Assembly (NCBI GenBank): GCA_035353335.1
Contig: DAOPZJ010000072.1
Span: 1-10,617, forward strand
Length of the DNA stretch: 10,617 bases
From: Oscillospiraceae bacterium
Lineage (GTDB): Bacteria > Bacillota > Clostridia > Oscillospirales > JAKOTC01
Direction of reading: 5' to 3'
Shown: piece after piece, positions 1 to 8,200 of the stretch
Layout: every line of letters starts with the position of its first letter
Position numbering within the stretch: position 1 is the first letter of the stretch
Notes under the pieces: model-generated
The model's database searches: none
Told to the model about the DNA's origin: nothing
Seen by the model: only the letters and a program-made list of their open reading frames with translations
Made by a program: the position numbers and the translations under genes

Positions 1-469
1 AGGCAATCCTGGACGCTCCGCTCGCAATATAAATAATCCCGCAATATATAAAGCCCAATTTTTCTAATAATCCCCGCATGGGTTTGTTGTCTTCGTGGGT
101 ATCGATTCGGACATTGCCCGCCAGTTCGTAAGCCCAGTTCAAACAAAATGTCGCCGCGCCTTTACTCCCTTTCGCCGAGGCGATTCTGTGCACAACGCCG
201 TACGGTTTGTCATTAAGCCACGCACCGCCCTTGATCACCCGGTAAGTCGGATCGTCTTCTATATTAAAATAAAAAACACAGGCGATTTCTTCATCGTTCA
301 TGCAGACATAGAGCTTTTTCCTCCGGATATCTTCTTCAATCAGCTCCCGAGGCGGATGTCTGTCTCCCCACTGTTCGCCGTTGCCGTTCTCTTTCATGAA
401 TTTCCTGGCATATTTATAGATGTCTATGATTTCTTCGATCTGGTCTGCTTGGGCGATTTTAATCTCCAT
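1..469 (-). CDS. GNAT-family N-acetyltransferase, 3' end missing at the left edge
   Basis: This is a predicted cytoplasmic acetyl-CoA-dependent N-acetyltransferase; its substrate cannot be told from sequence. Reading minus-strand from 469, 156 codons are open to the window edge and only a few C-terminal residues should be missing. It begins MEIKIAQADQIEEI, typical of small GNAT proteins. The acetyl-CoA loop region is KGSKGAA (residues 100-106), a variant of the usual R-G-x-G-x-G/A. The downstream block DTHEDNKPM (123-131) followed by LEKLGF is characteristic of a common Firmicutes GNAT group. The start is not fully settled. An in-frame ATG at 499 has no ribosome site before it, while the ATG at 469 has AAAGGA about 21 bases upstream, separated by a small hairpin. 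I prefer 469 because the protein then starts at the first beta strand. The gene is divergent from the 688-1728 gene and has its own promoter. Confidence 0.9.
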   Translation of the reverse strand, partial: MEIKIAQADQIEEIIDIYKYARKFMKENGNGEQWGDRHPPRELIEEDIRRKKLYVCMNDEEIACVFYFNIEDDPTYRVIKGGAWLNDKPYGVVHRIASAKGSKGAATFCLNWAYELAGNVRIDTHEDNKPMRGLLEKLGFIYCGIIYIASGASRIA

Positions 470-496
470 TTTTCTTTGACCCGATGGGTCTCCTTT
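470..496 (-). promoter_or_regulatory. GNAT leader: distant Shine-Dalgarno with an intervening hairpin
   Basis: On the minus strand the best Shine-Dalgarno sequence, AAAGGA (496-491), is about 21 bases from the ATG at 469, too far for normal use. Between them lies a perfect small inverted repeat, GACCC-ATC-GGGTC (490-478). If it folds, the effective distance drops to about 8 bases, which is normal. The hairpin is directly visible; its role in initiation is an inference. Confidence 0.35.
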
Positions 497-569
497 CATC
501 TGGTTGGTATGAAAATATACCGGTTGGGCAATTGTTTTCAATCCGATCAATCTCTGCTGCACAGATTTT

Positions 570-597
570 ATTATATCGGGTTTCGGCATGATGTCAA
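570..597 (-). promoter_or_regulatory. Sigma-A promoter of the GNAT gene
   Basis: The minus strand carries TTGACA (597-592), a 16-base spacer and TATAAT (575-570). Both hexamers match the housekeeping sigma-A consensus exactly; the spacer is one base shorter than ideal. Transcription should start near 563, giving a leader of roughly 95 bases before the ATG at 469. The leader holds a second inverted repeat, GGTAT-N6-ATACC (506-521), of unknown role. Confidence 0.8.
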
Positions 598-620
598 GAT
601 TCGACTGCGTCCCCCGCCTT

Positions 621-649
621 TTGACAATCGGAAGCCGATATCGTATAAT
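621..649 (+). promoter_or_regulatory. Perfect consensus sigma-A promoter of the zinc-ribbon/helical-repeat gene
   Basis: The plus strand reads TTGACA (621-626), 17 bases, TATAAT (644-649), an exact consensus match with ideal spacing. The predicted start near 656 leaves a leader of about 30 bases with AAGGAG (676-681) ahead of the ATG at 688. The spacer contains a perfect inverted repeat, ATCGG-AAG-CCGAT (627-639), overlapping the palindrome CGATATCG (636-643). A repressor could bind there, but nothing shows that it does. Confidence 0.88.
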
Positions 650-687
650 TCAAACAGGAATTGTCTGTCAGGAACAAGGAGAATGAT

Positions 688-1728
688 ATGAAGCTCGCAT
701 GCAAAATCGCCGGTCATCGCTGGAACGCTTGTAAATGCACCCGCTGCGGCGAAACGCGCAACGAACAACACGATTGGCAGGCCGTCAATGGGAAATGCCT
801 CGAAATTTGTGCGATTTGCGGAAAACAACACGAATTGCCCCACCAATGGAACGGTTGCAAGTGTGAGCGCTGCGGTGTTTTGCGCGGTGAAGGACACCGT
901 TGGGTTACGGATAATCCATATATAGAGCGCTGCACCGTCTGCGGCGGTACACAGCTCTCTGCGTTTGCGAGGCAAGAAAACGCCGTCAACGAAATTATTA
1001 TAAAAAGCGAAGGCCTTTACGACAACCGCGATGCATTTTTAGCCGCCGCTCGGTCAGTCACCGACCAAGACCTGCTTTTACGCTTAGCGGAAGGAACCCG
1101 TGTCGGTTGGGCCATTCGATCCGCCGCCGTCTCCCGTCTTTCCGATCAATGCGTGTTATTCAAATTCGCGCAGGATCAAGAACTCGATCTCAATATCCGC
1201 AAAGCCGCAATCCGAAAACTGACCGACCAAACCCGCCTGTTAACGCTATTAAGAGACGATAATGTTTTTATCCGCATTGAAGTCATCCAACTGTTGACCG
1301 ATCAGGCGATTTTGGAATCTCTGGTAAGCGACGAGCACAATCTGGCGCGCATTCATGTGATTAAAAAGCTCACCAACCGCGCTTTCGTGCAGGATTTACT
1401 GCAAAAGCCCGAACATGCGGAAGTCACAAAGGCCGTTCGGGAACGGCTGCTGATTTTAAACGATGAAATCAAATGCATACGGTGTGAACGCTCATTCCCG
1501 AAAAGCGAAAAGGCCGCCGGCTATGCGGTGGATCTGTGCATTACATGTGTAAACGACCTGAAGCCGCACGAAGGCGGCCATCTGGTTTTTATGAAATCCG
1601 ACGGATGCGATACCTCCTACACCTGTGTCAAATGCGGAAACTCGGAACTCATCAGCGACGGCATCCCCGTCGGCGATATGCTCTATAAAATCCCATGTAA
1701 AAACCGCCGATATTGTGCCAACCATTAA
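688..1728 (+). CDS. Unknown protein with Cys/His metal-binding repeats flanking HEAT/LRV-like repeats
   Basis: I recognise the architecture but not a named family. The N-terminus has two near-copies of a motif reading G/P-H-x-W-N-x-C-K-C-x-R-C-G, later H-x-W (residues 9-30 and 51-72), with further CxxC-type pairs at 37/41/44 and 82/85. These look like zinc ribbons. Residues about 120-255 are four or five helical repeats of 24-27 residues around the theme IRxxAIxxLTDQxxLLxLxxD, resembling HEAT or leucine-rich-variant repeats. The C-terminal part (263-346) carries more cysteine pairs (263/266, 284/287, 313/316, 337, 343). No signal peptide or membrane segment is seen, so it is probably a cytoplasmic scaffold or metal-binding protein. 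The start at 688 is chosen for its AAGGAG six bases upstream; a TTG nine codons earlier is less likely. Cysteine clusters joined to LRV repeats recall the Azotobacter iron-sulfur LRV protein, so an Fe-S site is an alternative. The stop overlaps the convergent neighbour by 4 bases. Confidence 0.85.
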   Translation: MKLACKIAGHRWNACKCTRCGETRNEQHDWQAVNGKCLEICAICGKQHELPHQWNGCKCERCGVLRGEGHRWVTDNPYIERCTVCGGTQLSAFARQENAVNEIIIKSEGLYDNRDAFLAAARSVTDQDLLLRLAEGTRVGWAIRSAAVSRLSDQCVLFKFAQDQELDLNIRKAAIRKLTDQTRLLTLLRDDNVFIRIEVIQLLTDQAILESLVSDEHNLARIHVIKKLTNRAFVQDLLQKPEHAEVTKAVRERLLILNDEIKCIRCERSFPKSEKAAGYAVDLCITCVNDLKPHEGGHLVFMKSDGCDTSYTCVKCGNSELISDGIPVGDMLYKIPCKNRRYCANH

Positions 1729-2162
1729 TTATATCTCAGAATAGCGATATCTCCTGATGTGACTTGAAGTGTCACTTTATTAACTTTATTCCCGATCTGT
1801 CCTTCCGAATTCATTTTACTTGTAACTGTAATCGGAAAATCAGACTTGACTTTTCCGCTTGTTGTAATAATTCTATATGAAAACTCTGCGGTCTCAGGAA
1901 GCTCAAGCGTGATATTTCCTGAGGTTATCCCTATGTTTGTGTTTTGAATATTAAATTCTTTGCAACTCATCAACACTTTAGCCGAGGAACCTTTTATCGT
2001 GAGCTCCTTTGAGTCAAGTTCTTTTAAATGAATATCTCCGGAAGTTGTATTTATGGAAACGATATCAGCGGTCAATTTCCTGGCATTAAATCCGCCGGAG
2101 AATGTATGAAGTGTGAAGTCGGCTAAACGAATCGAATCTGTCTCGACAATACCGGAATTCGG
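1725..2162 (-). pseudogene. C-terminal remnant of a DUF4097-type (putative adhesin) beta-repeat protein
   Basis: The minus-strand frame encodes short repeated beta strands with the recurring pattern T-S-G-x-I (INTTSGDIHLKEL, IGITSGNITLEL, LQVTSGDIAILRYN), the signature of the DUF4097/putative adhesin beta-solenoid family often found on Firmicutes cell envelopes. The homologous-looking reading (PNSGIVETDSIRL...) already runs at about 2162, directly abutting the hairpin terminator of the upstream operon. No ATG or GTG is available there. The only candidate start is a TTG at 2075, preceded by a weak AGGAAA, which would begin inside the repeat domain. Intact family members have an N-terminal part, commonly with a membrane segment, that is absent here. 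I therefore read it as a gene truncated by rearrangement. A short 116-residue protein started at 2075 is possible but less likely. Confidence 0.62.
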
Positions 2163-2197
2163 ACAGAAAAAGAAGCCGACTTTAACTCGGCTTCTTT
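2163..2197 (-). terminator. Rho-independent terminator of the biosynthetic operon
   Basis: An 11-base perfect inverted repeat (2169-2179 with 2187-2197; core AGAAGCCGA / TCGGCTTCT) with a 7-base loop is followed on the minus strand by a T-rich tract, TTTTTCT. It begins 22 bases beyond the stop codon of the last operon gene. The plus-strand side has no good T run, so it works in one direction. Confidence 0.9.
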
Positions 2198-2219
2198 AGA
2201 TTCTTAAACTTCCGTATAG

Positions 2220-3653
2220 TTACAACACTGCCGCTGTGTCTTTTTCCGCGCCGATTCCGGGAGCTCCGTGAAGCAGTTCGCCGATGGTGATATCCGGATT
2301 CGCGACCCCCGCTTCCATGATCCTGACGCTTTGCTCGAACAGTGCTTGCAATTCTTCGACACGCAGAATTTTTACCATATACTCAAAACGAAAATCAAGG
2401 CCGCCGTCAATCAGATTGGGGACAATAATGGTATAGAGCGGCATTACAAAACGCCCGTTGCTGTAATTTCCGAATTCACAATGCAATCCCTCGGGCAGTG
2501 TAAGCGAGAGCGGGACACAAGTTAATAGCATGGAATAGGTCCATGAAAATATCGACATGTGCTCCATTTTTTTGATCTCATCTTGTTTGAGTGAAAACAG
2601 ATAATCCGTATGGCGCAGAATTTGATACTGCACCTCCTGCGTACGCTCGATTGCCTGCATAAACGTCTTATCCTTTGAGATGACGGTGCGCAGCGGAAGG
2701 GTGTTGACGCGGCAGCCGCCGGAGCGTTTGTCCGCAAGGGTGATTCTGCGGTTAAAAGCGACGATAAAATTGACGTCGTCCGTCTCCTCATTGATTCTCG
2801 ACAGATAAGTCCGCATGCCGACATAAATCATCGTCTGCAAAGGAATGCCCTTTTTTTCGCAGAAGGAAAGAATCGGCGCGGCTCTTTCCGCGGAGAGATG
2901 AATCCCGTAATTATCGCTTTTATCTTTAATAAACGTATTGATACTTGCATAACGAAGATTCGGGTCTCTTTTTCTGCGACGATTTTGGTTCAACAGGCGC
3001 ATCCCGTCGGGGCCTGCATAAAAAGAGGGGCCGTCTTTTGCATAATATTCTTTAAAAAACTGTCTGTGTTTATCTTCCTCATCTTTATTCCCGAATATCA
3101 CAAGATCCTTTTTCAAACACTCTTCAAACGAAGCGAGCGGCTTGGGCATTGCAGTATTGTTTTTAAGCGCCATAATGACGTCGAGCAAATCGGCGAACAG
3201 CAAGACCACTCCGTACAAATCAATGATAATATGACAAATATTTAAATAAATCCCGATGCGCCCGTCATATGTACGATAAAAGAAGAAACGGTACATTTCT
3301 CCCTTATTGGTTTTCAACGGTGTGTGTGCATCTTTGCTAAGCACAGCATCTTGCTCTTCTTTTGTTTTACCCGTGAAATCCAGGACGGGTATATTTTCGA
3401 GTTTAAATTCCGGCATAAAATATTGTTTGAGTTTTCCGTTCTGTTTTTTAAACCGGATGCGCAAACAGTCATTGCGCGCAATCTCTTCATTCACCGCTTG
3501 TTTGAGCAGTTCATGATCAAGTTCTTGGTCGACAATCATATAAAAAACAATTTGCGTGCTCTCCTTATGCAGACAGTACTTCAACTGCATCAGAGGCAAT
3601 TGCTGAGAACCGAAGATGTCGTAATAGGTTCTGTTTTCCGGTTTTTTTGACAT
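2220..3653 (-). CDS. Stand-alone condensation-domain acyltransferase, copy A (last gene of the operon)
   Basis: This 477-residue protein is a single NRPS-type condensation domain of the CAT/condensation/PapA acyltransferase superfamily, expected to move an acyl group from a carrier protein to an amine or hydroxyl acceptor in the cytoplasm. Condensation-domain landmarks appear in order: RNDCLRIRF (60-68, like RHExLRTxF), the active-site stretch NICHIIIDLYG (138-148), SGGCRVNTLPLR (311-322, like the G-x-F-V-N-T-L-P-L-R motif) and RHTDYLF (347-353). The active-site motif is a variant of HHxxxDG: catalytic His141 and Asp145 are kept, the first His is Cys140, and Gly after Asp is Leu146. No adenylation, carrier or membrane segment is attached. 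I chose the ATG at 3653 because it gives the same length as copy B and aligns its MSK start; a GTG at 3674 and an ATG at 3662 are alternatives. It follows copy B by 77 bases and precedes the operon terminator. Confidence 0.85.
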   Translation of the reverse strand: MSKKPENRTYYDIFGSQQLPLMQLKYCLHKESTQIVFYMIVDQELDHELLKQAVNEEIARNDCLRIRFKKQNGKLKQYFMPEFKLENIPVLDFTGKTKEEQDAVLSKDAHTPLKTNKGEMYRFFFYRTYDGRIGIYLNICHIIIDLYGVVLLFADLLDVIMALKNNTAMPKPLASFEECLKKDLVIFGNKDEEDKHRQFFKEYYAKDGPSFYAGPDGMRLLNQNRRRKRDPNLRYASINTFIKDKSDNYGIHLSAERAAPILSFCEKKGIPLQTMIYVGMRTYLSRINEETDDVNFIVAFNRRITLADKRSGGCRVNTLPLRTVISKDKTFMQAIERTQEVQYQILRHTDYLFSLKQDEIKKMEHMSIFSWTYSMLLTCVPLSLTLPEGLHCEFGNYSNGRFVMPLYTIIVPNLIDGGLDFRFEYMVKILRVEELQALFEQSVRIMEAGVANPDITIGELLHGAPGIGAEKDTAAVL

Positions 3654-3730
3654 ATCTAACATCCTATCGCGCACAATAGGGAGATCCTTTCCGACAAAGG
3701 TCTTTTTGTCTGCATGTATTTGAAATCCCT

Positions 3731-5164
3731 TTATCTAACAGCTGCGGCATCCTTTTCGATCCCGGTATCCGCTGCCCCGCGAATCAATTCTCCGATGGTG
3801 ATATCGGGATTTGTGACGCCCGCTTCCATAATTCTGACGCTTTGTTCCAAAAGCGTTTCCAGTTCATAGGGCTGCAAAATTCGCACCATATATTCAAAAT
3901 GAAAATCAAGTCCGCCCTCGTTAATATTGGGAACGACCACGGTATACAGAGGCATCGTGAAGCGGCCGTTGCTGTAATTGCCGAACTCACAGCGCCATCC
4001 TTCGGGCAGTGACAACGAAAGCGGAACGCAGGTAAAAAGCATGGATTGGGTCCAAGATAGTAATGACATGTGCTCCATCGCTTTTATTTCTTCCTGATGA
4101 AATACAAACAGGAAATCCGCATGACGTAAAATCTGAAATTGAATTTCCTGTGTCTGCTCGATCGCCTGCATGAACGTCTTATCTTTTGAAATTACCGTGC
4201 GCAGCGGAAGCGCATTAACCCGGCAGCCACCGGAGCGTTTGTCCGCAAGGGTGATTCTGCGGTTAACTGCGATCATAAATGTAACGTCATCGGTTCCCTC
4301 GTTTATTCTCGAGAGATAGGTACGCATGCCCACATAAATCATTGTCTGCAGAGGAATGTTGTTTTTTTCGCAGAAAGAGAGAATCGGGGCCGCTCTTTCC
4401 GCCGGCAGGTGAATTCCGTAATTATCGCTTTTATCGAAAAAAAACGTATTCATGGTCATGTAGCGAAGATTCGGATCCTTCTTTTTTAAACGCAGCTTAT
4501 TTAAAGAACGCATCCCATCCGGGCCGGCATAAAAGGAAGGGCCGTATTTTGAGTAATATTCTTTATAAAATTGTTTATGCTTCTCTATCTCTTCTTTGTT
4601 ATTGAATATTTGAAGGTCTTTTTTCAGACAATCTTCAAACAAGGCAAGCGGTTTGGGCATCGGAGTACCATTTACCGCCGCGATGATGACATCGAGCAGA
4701 TCGCTGAAAATCACAAGTACCCCGCATAAATCAGCAATGATATGGGAAATGTTCAGATAGATGCCGGTACGACCGTCATAAGTTCTGTAAAAGATGAAAC
4801 GATACATTTCATCTTTCTTAGTCTTTAAAGGCGTATGCGCGTCCTGACTCAAGATTGAATCCTGTTCTTCTTTTGTCTTGTCCGAAAAATCCAGGAAGGG
4901 AATATTTTCGAGTTTGTATTCCGGGATAAAATACTGTTTGAGTTTACCTTCGTGTTTTTTAAACCGGATACGCAGACAGTCGTTGCGCGCAATTTCTTGG
5001 TTCACAGCGCTCTTCAGCAATTCGAAGTCAAGCCGCTGATCGACAATCATGTAGAAAACAATTTGAGTACTCTCCTTGTGCAAACTGTACTGCAGTTGTC
5101 TCAATGGCAGCTGCTGCGACCCGAAAATGTCATAATAGGTTCTCACGATCGGATTTTTAGACAT
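3731..5164 (-). CDS. Stand-alone condensation-domain acyltransferase, copy B
   Basis: This 477-residue paralogue of the next gene aligns end to end with no gaps; my residue-by-residue count gives about 370 identities (78%). Condensation-domain motifs are at the same positions: RNDCLRIRF (60-68), NISHIIADLCG (138-148), SGGCRVNALPLR (311-322), RHADFLF (347-353). His141 and Asp145 are present; the first motif His is Ser140 and the motif Gly is Leu146. Compared with copy A the active-site stretch differs at 140 (S/C), 144 (A/I) and 147 (C/Y), so substrates may differ. The start at 5164 (MSKNP...) is chosen because it matches copy A; AAAGG lies 12 bases upstream, and an ATG at 5176 directly after that AAAGG is too close to use it. 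The gene follows the permease by 74 bases. Relatives include VibH-like free condensation enzymes and PapA-type or alcohol-acyltransferase-like proteins; sequence alone does not separate these roles. Confidence 0.85.
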   Translation of the reverse strand: MSKNPIVRTYYDIFGSQQLPLRQLQYSLHKESTQIVFYMIVDQRLDFELLKSAVNQEIARNDCLRIRFKKHEGKLKQYFIPEYKLENIPFLDFSDKTKEEQDSILSQDAHTPLKTKKDEMYRFIFYRTYDGRTGIYLNISHIIADLCGVLVIFSDLLDVIIAAVNGTPMPKPLALFEDCLKKDLQIFNNKEEIEKHKQFYKEYYSKYGPSFYAGPDGMRSLNKLRLKKKDPNLRYMTMNTFFFDKSDNYGIHLPAERAAPILSFCEKNNIPLQTMIYVGMRTYLSRINEGTDDVTFMIAVNRRITLADKRSGGCRVNALPLRTVISKDKTFMQAIEQTQEIQFQILRHADFLFVFHQEEIKAMEHMSLLSWTQSMLFTCVPLSLSLPEGWRCEFGNYSNGRFTMPLYTVVVPNINEGGLDFHFEYMVRILQPYELETLLEQSVRIMEAGVTNPDITIGELIRGAADTGIEKDAAAVR

Positions 5165-5238
5165 AAATTCAGTCATCCTTTCGCATATACGCGATGTTTT
5201 AATCGTGTTTTCAGACAACAATCTGTTTCCCGGTCTTT

Positions 5239-8200
5239 TTATTCGACCGCTTTCAGCGACTCGACCATGCTGATGTTCTTCATACGTTTTGTCATCAGCA
5301 GGTTCACCGATACGATGTAAAATGCTGTGAGCAGAGCGGCATAAAGATAGCTCACCGCCGCAATGTCTCTCGCGAACCTGACCATATCCGCTTCGACCGT
5401 TTGAAGCATGAATTGGGCCAAGTAATAACCGAGCACGCCTCCGAGGACAATGCCCACGGCACCCATTATGAAATTTTCCCGGAAAATATACATATTGGTC
5501 TCGCTGTGTTTAAAACCGAGCACTTTGATGGTGGCAATCTCGCGAGTGCGCTCCGAGATATTGATATTGGTCAGGTTATAAACGACTACGAAAGCCAGCG
5601 CGCCGGCCGAGATCAACAGGACAAGGATGATGACGTTGATACTGTTGATGGTCTCAACAAAGGATTTTCTCGCAGAATCGATGCTGACAATAGACAGGAT
5701 TGAGCTGTCTTTTGCCAGCCATTCGGATGAAAAGCTATCGAAATCCGTCATATTTTCATTCGCCGCGCATGCGATGGAATTGAATGTGATATCTTTGCCG
5801 AATGTCTTTTCATAAAGCGCAGGCGACATATAGATATAGTGGTAAATATAATTTTCCGTAACCGCGGTAACCGGGAGCGTATACTGAACCTCATTTACGG
5901 TGAACGTGATATTATCACCCGCGCCGAGGCGCATTATCTGCGCAAGTTTATCGGTTAGAATCACACCCTCATCGCCGAGTTTCAGAGCGCTCCCGCTCTT
6001 TGGATTTCGCAGAGCGATCAGTTTTTCCATCTGTGCCGAGTCTTCCGGCGCAAGCACAAACACATTTCGGATCACCTCTCCGTTTTTATCTGCCTCGGCG
6101 GATACGATTTTGGAAAACAGCGTGTCTTTCAAGCGGTTATCCTGTGCAAGCTGCTGTCCGAACGCAGCGGCATCCGGACGCGCCAGTTCTTTGGAGAGTG
6201 TGAACATGATGCGATAACGGTTGATTTCCCCGTATTGTTTATCTACGATTGGGTTTATCCCGTCGCGCATCCCGAAGCCGGCGACAATCAGAGCCATGCA
6301 GCCGGAGATGCCCAACACCGTCATCATCAACCGGACTTTATAGCGGAAGAGGTTTCTTGCGGTGATCTTCTGAGAAAAACTGATTGACGCCCAAAGTTTT
6401 TTAAAGCGTTCCAAAAGGATTTTCCGGCCGCTTCTCGGCATTTTCGGGCGCATCAGCGCGGCTGTCGGACGCTTCAGTTCTTTGTAGCAAGAATACCAGG
6501 CCACCATCACCGTGCATAACAACGCGACGAATAACGACAAGAAGGACATACTCCAGGGAACCGTGATTTCGATTTCGGGCAGCCGGTATAACGCGGAATA
6601 AGCTCCGATGATGACCCTCGGCAAAATCTGAATGCAGATCACTTGCCCAAGCACGCTTCCGAGGATGCAGGCAATGGCGGAATAGACCATATATTTGCCC
6701 GCAATCTGAGCGGATGAATAACCGAGCGCCTTATAGGTACCGATCTGAACCCGCTGCTCGTCGATCATTCGGGACATGGTCGTCAGACAGACCAGCGAGG
6801 CTACCATCAGGAAAAACACCGGAAAGATTGCTGCAATGGCATTAATTCTCTCCGAATCCTGATTAAAACCGGCATAACTCTGAATGATATCATCGCGCGT
6901 GAAAGCGTACCATTTGCCCGATTCGACACTGCTGTACATATTCTGAACATTTAATATGCGGTTGGCTCCGTCGGCGATTGCGCTTTTCATCTGTGCGTAG
7001 CCGTTCAGATAGTCGGCGTATCCTTTATCATAATCCTTTTGCCCGGCCGCAAGCTGTTTTTCTGCGTCTTCAAGTTTTGCTTTTGCCTGCGCAAGCTGTG
7101 CCAATGCTGCGGCTTTCTGTTTATTGAATTCGTCTTCGCCCTCTTTGAGCTTTTTCTCGCCGGACTCCAATTGCAGAATATTGGCTTTCAGCAAAGCATA
7201 CGATTCATCCAGTTTTTTCTTTCCGACCGCATACTGCGTTTCCCCGCTCTGGAGTTCCCCGAAAGCCGAATCGAGGGTCGCTTTCGCTTTATCCAGTTCG
7301 TTTCGGGCCTGCTGCAATTGAGTTTCCGCAGCGGCAAGCTGCGCCTCTGCTTGCTCAAGCTGAATCTGAACCCCTTCGAGCTGCTTCCTTGCGTTTTCGA
7401 GTTCTATCTGAACCTGCGCGTTTTGATCTTCCGCATTTGCCACCCGATCGGCGGCAGCTTGTATCTGCTCCTGAAGTTGGGCGATCACCGCCGGGTCGGA
7501 TCCTCCGCTGTCCAGATAATCCTGAAGTTCCGCTTGAGCCTCCGCAAAGAGCGCCGCGGCTTCGGCCTGATCGACTTCATTCCCGTTCAGTGCCGCTTCC
7601 GCCATTGCGACGGCTTGTTTTGCGGTATTATAAATTTTCAATACCGGCTCGTATTTTTCCTTCGCTTCCGTATATTGATTATATCCATCGTTATATAAAG
7701 CCTCATTGCTGTTATATTCGGCCAAACCTGCGTTATACTGTGCCCAACCGCTGTCCAGCTGATCGCGCGACTTCTGAAGCTGAGCTTCCCCTTCCTTATA
7801 TTTAGCCTGCCCGACGGCAAGCTGGGTTTTGCCGTCGGAAATCTGTTTTCTGGACTCCGCCAATTTGGATTCGGCGATATAGAGTTCGGTTTTGGATTTT
7901 TGAACGCCTTCGTTGTATTGCGTCCAGCCGGCTTCAATTTCCGCTTTGGATTGCTCCAGTTTCAGTTTCGCTTCATTCAGCTTTCGCTTTGCGTCGTCAA
8001 GTTTGCGTTCTGCATCGGTCTTTTGGGTATTCAGTTGCATTTCGGCATCGGTAATCTGAGTTTTTATCTTTTGAAGAAACTGAGCATAGCTGATCCGTCC
8101 CGCTGCGTCGATCAGATCGGATGCGGTACGGATGTTCGAATCGTACCGTTCATCGAATGCGGTCACACCCGCAGCCCGGTTCAGCAGCACGTAAAGCTCC

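Larger units (their letters stand above)
2220..5164. repeat. Tandem gene duplication (two 1434-base units)
   Basis: Units 2220-3653 and 3731-5164 are direct repeats of equal length separated by 77 bases. They encode proteins of about 78% identity without insertions or deletions. The similarity fades in the spacer, apart from an AGGATG that precedes both chosen starts. Confidence 0.9.

Noticed and set aside
95..691. 198-residue open frame on the plus strand opposite the GNAT gene
   Set aside because: It has no ribosome site and no recognisable domain, and it lies antisense to a clear GNAT frame that is open to the window edge. It also runs over both divergent promoters.
571..989. Two minus-strand open frames opposite the zinc-ribbon gene
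   Set aside because: They lie in antisense frames of a well-supported gene with a consensus promoter, and neither shows family features.
2198..2219. A plus-strand terminator from the same hairpin
   Set aside because: Downstream of the stem on the plus strand the sequence is mixed, without a run of T, so only the minus-strand direction is supported.
3654..3674. Longer version of condensation copy A starting with a GTG at 3674
   Set aside because: The ATG at 3653 matches copy B's aligned start and makes both proteins exactly 477 residues; the extra residues have no counterpart in copy B.
7039..7698. 219-residue plus-strand open frame
   Set aside because: It is the antisense reading of the low-complexity coiled-coil DNA; its Phe/Leu/Arg-rich composition is what the reverse of Ala/Gln/Glu codons gives, and no start signal precedes it.
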